A DNA stretch of 64,000 nucleotides from Arion vulgaris. Taxonomy: Eukaryota > Mollusca > Gastropoda > Stylommatophora > Arionidae. Under the pieces are notes generated by a model that saw nothing but the letters and a program-made list of their open reading frames with translations, did not search any database and was not told the DNA's origin. Where the stretch lies: NCBI GenBank assembly GCA_020796225.1, contig CM036753.1, forward strand, positions 3,100,001-3,164,000, read 5' to 3'. Shown here piece by piece: positions 12,301 to 21,300 of this stretch (positions are counted from its first letter, which is position 1; each line of letters begins with the position of its first letter). The translations under genes and the position numbers were made by a program.

Positions 12301-15300
12301 TAATTGCCTGAACACTTTCGCGGTGACTGCACTAGTCATGCTGCCATTAAATTCCACAGGGTCATGTTCCCCGCCCCCTTCCTACACCGCCCTGAATAAT
12401 TTTAAAAAAAAAAACATGTATACAACATTCGGAATTTATGATTGAATTGTGTAACATGTTATTTATCTTTATTTTAGTTGTTGCAATATTAACTTTCAAG
12501 TCATTTATTGTTAGCTCTTCTGGAAAGCGTATCTATTTTCGTGTGAGTATCCTCGTAACGGCTTGTCAAAAGACTAATATCGTCTGCATAATCCAAAATC
12601 TCCAGTACTGAGTTAAGTGTCATCGAATGCCTCTGCTGCTATCCTTTATGGTTTCATCATCAACCATTTTTGAGCACATGAGATTGAAAAGCTGATCGCA
12701 ATCGCAAAATAAGAATAACAGAGTGGCATTGTTACTACACAATCCCAGTTCATTGAAGATAGATAAGATTAACAGAGTAACATTGTTACTACACAATCCC
12801 AGTTCGTTGAAGATAGATAAGATTAACAGAGTGGCATTGTTACTACACAATCCCAGTTCGTTGAAGATGGATAAGATTAACAGAGCGGCATTGTTACTAC
12901 ACAATCCCAGTTGATTGAAGATAGATAAGAACAAAGTCGCTACCCAGTTGAGAGAGACACAAACAAGGATACAAATGTTTGGAAATTAATATTGGTTTAC
13001 TAAGTAAAAGGGAACAATTGACAATATCTTTTGCTAAAATAAATTTATTCATGTATAATAATTGTCGTAATTTGTTGTCCTATATTAATATATATTTGCT
13101 AACATTTTCCTGATTATTTAGAGAGAGAAAATTGTTAGTTATATTAATGACCGCAAATTTTTGCATTAATACATAAATCATCTGACTCATTCAGCCTTTC
13201 TTGGGTCATCCTTGATCTTCTTGGCTTCATAATACTATTCTTCAAAATGGTTGAAAATGAACACTCAACTGTACAATAATTTGTAACCAAACTGATGCCA
13301 ACATCAATGTCTACATTTGGAAAATGTAGAACATGAAATAGAGAAAATGCGCGAGACTTTCTATGAAGAAGATCATATAATTCTTATTCCCTAACTAACT
13401 TTAGATGTAAGTTTTAGTTTATCTAGTATTTCGTGTTTTTATGATTTCTTGATAAAAACCTACGGTTGAAACGTCCCGTGTTGTCATTTTTCATGCTTAA
13501 TCATTTATCTTTTCCTTGCTCAAGTAATATTGCAATATAACTGTTCTAGACAATATCGCTCCTAGGAACAACATTCCAGCCAACATATGTGGAGCAGAGT
13601 GAATTTATGATGTCCGCCCTGTGCATACTTTCCCCCCCACTTTCCGTGGATATTGCTCCTGCTAACATATCTGAGCTTTCATTTCCTCTTCATCTTGCAT
13701 ATCCAGGCGTATAAAGTGCAGACAGTTTCTACTGGACAGGAGTAAGAATAAAGAAGAATATTTTTACGACCGTAACGGCTCTCATGTCGACCCAGCCTCA
13801 ATTGGGTACAACAAAAAGCACTGGGAAGTAAAGGCAGCCGGCGTGATGTTGATCACATCACCCATCGTGTGCCGACGGTCAATGAAAAACATGAGTTCCA
13901 TTTTTTTAATATGTGGATGCGATGTAACAACTTATCTTTCTTGATTACTTCCCTTTCTGAACTTAGTAACATAGACAGACCAATATGCATATAATTGAAA
14001 TATATCGGTTAACATAAATTCCTCCGCAGGAAGTACTGTTCCTTCATAGCGAATAATATAATACAATAATTAGTGTTTAGGATACGATTGTCCCATCCCC
14101 TCTGTGTCCCTGTGGCAGCGCTGATCAAACCACAGAACATGTCCTGCAAAACTGCCCCCTGTATGTTCTCCCTAGAAAGGAATGCTGGCCCGACAACTCA
14201 ACGCTACATTCAAAACTACAAGGCACTAGAAATGAGCTCTAGACAACAGTCGACTTCATCATAAGAACGCGTCTAACAGTATAATCATCAAAACTACATG
14301 GCACCAGAGATGAGCTCCAGACAACAGTCGACTTTATCATAAGAACGCGTTTAACAGTATAATCATCAAAACTACATGGCACCGGAGATGAGCTCCAGAC
14401 AACAGTCGACTTCATCATAAGAACGCGTCTAACAGTATAATCATCAAAACTACAAGGCACTAGAAATGAGCTCTAGACAACAGTCGACTTCATCATAAGA
14501 ACGCGTCTAACAGTATAATCATCAAAACTCACAAGATGGCACCAGGACATGAGCTCTCAGACATACAAGTCTAGACTTTATCATAAGAACGCGTCTAATA
14601 GTATAATCATCAAAACTACATGGCACCAGGGAGATGAGCTCCAGACAACAGTTGACTTTATCATAAGAACGCGTCTAACAGTATAATCATCAAAACTACA
14701 TGGCACCAGAGATGAGCTCCAGACAACAGTTGACTTTATCATAAGAACGCGTCTAACAGTATAATCATCAAAACTACATGGCACCAGGGAGATGAGCTCC
14801 AGACAACAGTTGACTTTATCATAAGAACGCGTCTAACAGTATAATCATCAAAATACAGATAGCAAACAAGAAGAAGAAAAAGTGTTTCTGATTAATCTAT
14901 TGTTTTCCTTATAATGCCTTTATTTTCTCAATAATTCATTTTACCTGTAGTTCTTGAACAACTCATTTTACCTGTAGTTCTTGAACAACTCATTTTACCT
15001 GTAGTTCTTGTTGGAATTTTTCTTTTTCTGTTTCAAACTCTTCCTTCTCTTTAGCAAGTTGTGTTTCTTTTTCTGTCTGTTCTTTCAACATGTCTTCTTG
15101 TTTGTCTGCAAACTGTCGTTCTAGATCAAGACGCATGCTCTCATATTCCTGCAGACGTAGTGGAAGCATGCAAACTATGAGAACATGCTTTAAGTAGAGA
15201 GACTGTGTAAGTGTGTCATGAATTTTGACGTCTGAGTAACACATGTATTGTTTATTTCACTAGCATTATAATACTTCAAAAATGCATCACAAAACTTAAA

Positions 15301-18300
15301 CGGTAGCGAGTTTGATCACGACCCAAGCGTACCTGGTTCAAAGCTCCGCGGCGGGCAATTTAGAAACATATTTGTTCCCGTGTAAAAGAACGTTAAAAAT
15401 AGGCCACCACCGTTCAGAAAGCAATTTCAAACTGCTAAACGTATAAGTGATACCTATAAAATCGACAACTCGTTTACTGTGGTTGATGGCTAAATCCTGT
15501 AAAGGATATGCCACGATTTTCATTTTTCATAATCCTTCGGGCAGACCCATTGGTGCGCATTCTCCCTAAGCAGATGTCGAAGGATATAATGAGAAAGATT
15601 GGTAGACATTTGAACAACAAGTGAATCACATGACAGCTTATCTTATCTACTGCGTGAATCCTTATAGATGATGTCGATCCGTGTGCTGCATATATATATA
15701 TTGTGAGGCATATCAGTAAAATCTTCAACGAACATTAAGAAAAAAAGGAAAAATAGACTGATCTGGCTAAGACTCCTGTATAATGTAAAGCAGCCTAGTA
15801 ATATATTCAACAGAAATATACTAAAATAAACTGTAAAATGATATGCTTTCTGGCAAAAACTCACTGTAACATATTGATTTTAGAATCATGTCTTGATCAC
15901 TGTAATCAGTTCATTTGAATTCTCCACAATTTCTGTATCCGTTAACCAAGTGTATTACTTTCTATTGTATCAATGTTAACATCTTTTTATCATATTTATT
16001 CCTTTGTTTACTTTATTTATTTGCTTTATTTTGCAACTTGTCACCATTCTCACACAAAATCCATACCTTGATCTTATCTTCACAGTTAAGCATCTCTTCA
16101 CTTAATCTGTGTTCCTTCACTTCTAGACGTGTACTCAATCTTTCTGTCACTGACTCGCGAGAACATACTTGACGTTCTTGCTCTCGGATGTGACATTCAC
16201 GAGCTTCAATGTGATCTTTGGCTCTCTAGAAAAATCAAAAGTATATTAGAAGCAACAATCTAACTTATTACCAACATGTGCTAGAAATATTAATGATCAT
16301 GTTAAAATGCGAAATAAAGACAAGACTGGTTACTCAAATACATTTTCTGAAACATGTATTCAACATTAATGCGTACATTCGACTTTTTTTTTCTCTTCAA
16401 TCGTTCTTCTCCAGTTAGCATTTTTATTGTATCTGTCAGTTCAGTAAATGTTATAACATTCATGTATAATTAATTATTATCATCAAAGAGACGCTATAGC
16501 ATAGCTGTTATGGCACTTGCTTCGTAGGTGTGCTGTCACTGGATCAAATTTCCCATTTGGAGTGGGGGTTTTCCAGACCACAACGTTTCTCAGGTCGATC
16601 CCGTTTCAGGTCGATCCGGTCTCAGGTCGATCCCGTCTCAGTTGAGTAGCAGAGAAACACTGTGAAGTAAAGGTGGTCGGTATAATGTTGACTACAATAT
16701 TCATCATTTGCAGCTCGACAAAGAAAAAATACAGACCTAACACCTTATCCCCCAATATACCTCATGGTATGAAAATGGGATCTTGACGTTTAATTTTATT
16801 TACGATATTAAAGAAGGAAGAGAATATAATAGAAAGATGAACTGAACACGTTTGAGAAGCCTTTATCGTAATGATTTTAGTGAATACTAACTATATACAA
16901 GTCTAATGAAACAAACTACTAATATTTGCAGCTGTGACTATGAAATCAACGACTCGTTTACTGTCTCTGATGGTTACGTCCTGTAAAGGATATACCCCGA
17001 TTTAATATTTTTCATATAAGTCATATATTTACTTGAATTTTTATTGTTTCTCTCCTTTTTCCACTTCTAGTTTTCTGCATTTATTTCGTTATTCGTTTTT
17101 AGTCACATATTTTCATTCATTTTTGACCGTTGTAATATCTTTGTCAAAGTTTATATGTAGTGTGCTGGGAAATTCGTCACTCCTTTTGTATTGTTTTCTT
17201 GATAAAGGCCTTTTTGTCGAAGCGCTGCTGTGTATTGTCATTGTTTTTGTATTTTTTAAAACTCCAGTACTTTGTTATTACGTGCTTCGTCAATATTTGC
17301 AGCCGAAGTTGAGAATGATATTAAGTACATAAAGATAAGAACGGCTCCAGACCCAGAAACATAACAGTACAATGAAATCAAAGCTCTGGAAAATATAGGA
17401 ATATCAGTGATAAAAAGCAACCTTTAAACGACATATATAACAGTAGATACATTTACAAATGAGTTACTGAAATCCAGTGGCGGCTCGTCATTAAGGGCCA
17501 GAGGGGCCGGGCCCCACAAAAAATCATTTGTAATGTGTATTTATTATTAATAAATTAAAATATAACCTAACCCAAAGCCATAATTTTCTCAAAAATGTTC
17601 GTCTGGCCCCACCAACAAAAACTATCACGAGCCGCCACTGCTGAAATCCATATGTATTGCCTTGTCAAAGCAAGTTGAATGTGGAAAAACACCTGACTAA
17701 TAGCCTTATAAACCATATGACAAAGATACTTCTAAGAATAATTATGAAAAGAATGAAATGAGAATAAGATAAAAAATTAGTCAAGAACAATGTGGTTTTT
17801 AAAGGCGATGACACTGGTAATGCTATATATATATATCTTAAAAGTAATAATATAAAGAGCACCAAAAGTCAAATACTTGTACTTTTATAAGTAGTTTTAT
17901 AAACAAAAAATAAGTTCAATGTCTTCTCCGACTGAGAAGGTATAACAGAGTGACAAACACATACCTGCGGATGAGAGAAGAACATGAAACTATGATGACT
18001 CAGGCCAGGAGGAGAAAATGGCGATGAGTTAGGTATACACTACAGTAGACACTATCGAGTGTTCCTATAAAAACACGTTAAGTGGAACCGCAAGAAAAAC
18101 GGAAAAGAGGACGTTCTAAACATATCTTTAGACAGAGTTTTCTTGAGTAAGTGAAATATGTTAGACTATCATGGGAAGCTATATAAAAACGATCAGCCAC
18201 AGTGAAAAGTAGATGACAACTGTTGAAGTCATATACTCCACGAGGAGCAAAGATGGATAAGTAAGTATATTGTATTTATAAGATTAACTGCATGTTATGT

Positions 18301-21300
18301 TGAACTTAACATGTTTGTGTATTCATAACTGTATTACATATATAAAGACATCAGTTAGACTGATTTATATAACATATTGTTTCTTCATCAAGGCCCTTGG
18401 CAAGTTGGATTTTTGTTCTCACAATTTCAATTAGTTTTTTAAAAAATGCATGCTAATATTTTTCATGCATGGTAAACATAACATTATATTTTCGGATACA
18501 ATAAATATTTTATGAAAGTACATTCATTTATCTTTAATTTGATATATAATAAGTTCAACTTTAAATAATATTTAGAAACAATATTTTAGTTTAGCTAAAG
18601 TATGTGTGCAATACTTTTGAAGCTAAAAATAATTCTGTCCAGAGGCGAAAAAAACCTGTAGTTTTTTTTCTTTTCTTCGTCCGCTTTCAACTCAGACGAA
18701 GTTCCATCTCTGAAACTGATTTTGCGTGAAAATCTGTTTTTCCAATTTCTTACAATGGCAGCAGCGTGCACATTGTAAATTACTTTACACTGGCAGCCGT
18801 GTGCTCAACGTACTGTAATTAGTATTCCTCGCCATACAGGCAGATTTCTCCGACTTCAGAGGTACTCACGTTATCGTCCTGAGTAAGACCAAGGGACTCG
18901 AACAAATGCCGGACAGTAGGTTCGAACCCGAGCTATGAGGCGTCTCACAGCTTGCAGGCCGAGCTACTATCAACTACTCTAGGCAGTCCCCCAAACCCTG
19001 TAGTGAATCAGTTAAACTACACACAGATACATCAATAACAGAAACTAATAAAATAAAACCATACATCAAGCGACCAAACATGAGAACAGGAAGTAGATTA
19101 GTTATACAAACAAAAGACATTGCTGTTCAGACCAAAATCTGTTCATCATTTTTAATTCAAATCTCTTTCAGACAAGTCTCAGCTTATGGCTCTTACATTA
19201 CCATGTATGTAACATTGTGTACATGAAGTTTAACATTGTGTACATGAAGCTTAACATTGTGAACATGAAGTTTTAGCAATACAAAACTCTTAACTTAAAA
19301 ATCTCAAACTAAATGTTGCTATTGAAAATATAACTGTTATAGCGTTTAGCTGCAACTCAAGAAATATTGTTCGAAAATGTGTATTAGACTGTCGATTCTA
19401 TCATGAAATACTCTGAGAAGAAATGATCAAACAATCACAAAGCAGGTAGTGAAGTGGGAGACAAAGCAGGTGGTGCAGTGGGAGACAAAGCAGGTAGTGA
19501 AGTGGGGGACAAAGCAGATAGTGAAGTGGGGGACAAAGCAGGTAGTGAAATGGGAGACAAAGCAGGTAGTGAAGTGGAGACAAAGCAGGTAGTGAAGTGG
19601 GAGACAAAGCAGGTAGTGAAGTGGGAGACAAAGTAGGTAGTGAAGTGGGAGACAAAGCAGGTAGTGAAGTGGGGGACAAAGCAGGTAGTGAAGTGGGGGA
19701 CAAAGCAGGTAGTGAAGGGGGAGACAAAGCAGGTAGTGAAGTGGGAGACAAAGCAGGTAGTGAAGTGGGGACAAAGCAGGTAGTGAAGTGGAGACAAAGC
19801 AGGTAGTGAAGTGGAGACAAAACAGGTAGTGAAGTGGGAGACAAAGCAGGTAGTGAAGTGGGAGACAAAGCAGGTAGTGAAGTGGGGACAAAGCAGGTAG
19901 TGAAGTGGGGGACAAAACAGGTAGTGAAGTGGGAGACAAAGCAGGTAGTGAAGTGGAGACAAAGCAGGTAGTGAAGTGGGAGACAAAGCAGGTAGTAAAG
20001 TGGGGACAAAACAGGTAGTGAAGTGGAGACAAAACAGGTAGTGAAGGGAGACAAAGCAGGTAGTGAAGTGGAGACAAAGCAGGTAGTGAAGTGGAGACAA
20101 AGCAGGTAGTGAAGTGGGAGACAAAGCAGGTAGTGAAGTGGGAGACAAAGCAGGTAGTGAAGGGGACAAAGCAGGTAGTGAAGTGGGGGACAAAACAGGT
20201 AGTGAAGTGGGAGACAAACAGGTAGTGAAGTGTGGAGACAAAGCAGGTAGTGAAGTGGGAGACAAAGCAGGTAGTGAAGTGGGGGACAAAGCAGGTAGTG
20301 AAGTGGGGACAAAGCAGGTAGTGAAGTGGGAGACAAAGCAGGTAGTGAAGTAGGAAACAAAACAGGTAGTGAAGTGGGAGACAAAGCAGGTAGTGAAGTG
20401 GGAGACAAAGCTGTAGTGAAGTGGAGACAAAGCAGGTAGTGAAGTGGGAGACAAAGCAGGTAGTGAAGTGGGGACAAAGCAGGTAGTGAAGTGGGGGACA
20501 AAGCAGGTAGTGAAGTGGGGGACAAAGCAGGTAGTGAAGTGGGAGACAAAGCAGGTATTGAAGTGGGAGACAAAGCAGGTAGTGAAGTGGGAGACAAAGC
20601 AGGTAGTGAAGTGGGAGACAAAGCAGGTAGTGAAGTTGGAGACAAAGCAGGTAGTGAAGTGGGGGACAAAGCAGGTAGTGAAGTGGGGGACAAAACAGGT
20701 AGTGAACTGGGAGACAAAGCAGGTAGTGAAGTGGGGGACAAAGCAGGTAGTGAAGTGGGGGACAAAGCAAGTAGTGAAGTGGGAGACAAAGCAGGTAGTG
20801 AAGTGGGGGACAAAGCAGGTAGTGAAGTGGGGGACAAAACAGGTAGTGAACTGGGAGACAAAGCAGGTAGTGAAGTGGGGGACAAAGCAGGTAGTGAAGT
20901 GGGGGACAAAGCAAGTAGTGAAGTGGGAGACAAAGCAGGTAGTGAAGTGGAGACAAAGCAGGTAGTGAAGTGGGAGACAAAGCAGGTAGTGAAGTGGGGG
21001 ACAAAGCAAGTAGTGAAGTGGGAGACAAAGCAGGTAGTGAAGTGGGAGACAAAGCAGGTAGTGAAGTGGGAGACAAAGCAGGTAGTGAAGTGGGAGACAA
21101 AGAGTGCAAGAAAGGAAGGAAGTCTTAGAGAAATACTTAAATGAATTTTACTAAGAGAGGTGAGAAATATCGAACTCAATTATTTAGAATCTGGTGAGAC
21201 TGAACCCGAATACACCAGTTGCAAGAGCGTACAGTATGAAAATGAAATCATCAAGAGGAAGGGGATTGATGAAAATCATGAAAAAGATGGATTTATGGAG

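Noticed and set aside
14239..14784. Repeated peptide VPCSFDDYTVRRVLMIKSTV
   Set aside because: 78-bp minisatellite read in frame; no gene context.
20491..21144. Plus-strand 217-codon frame of GDKAGSEV repeats
   Set aside because: Same array read on the other strand; resembles an antifreeze- or silk-like repeat only by low complexity.
19401..21179. Minus-strand open frames of 592, 560 and 524 codons (repeats such as LPALSPTS and HFTTCFVS)
   Set aside because: All three frames of the strand are open together because the 24-bp unit lacks stops; copies slip between frames at the G run. It is a satellite in LINE sequence, without splice or start signals.
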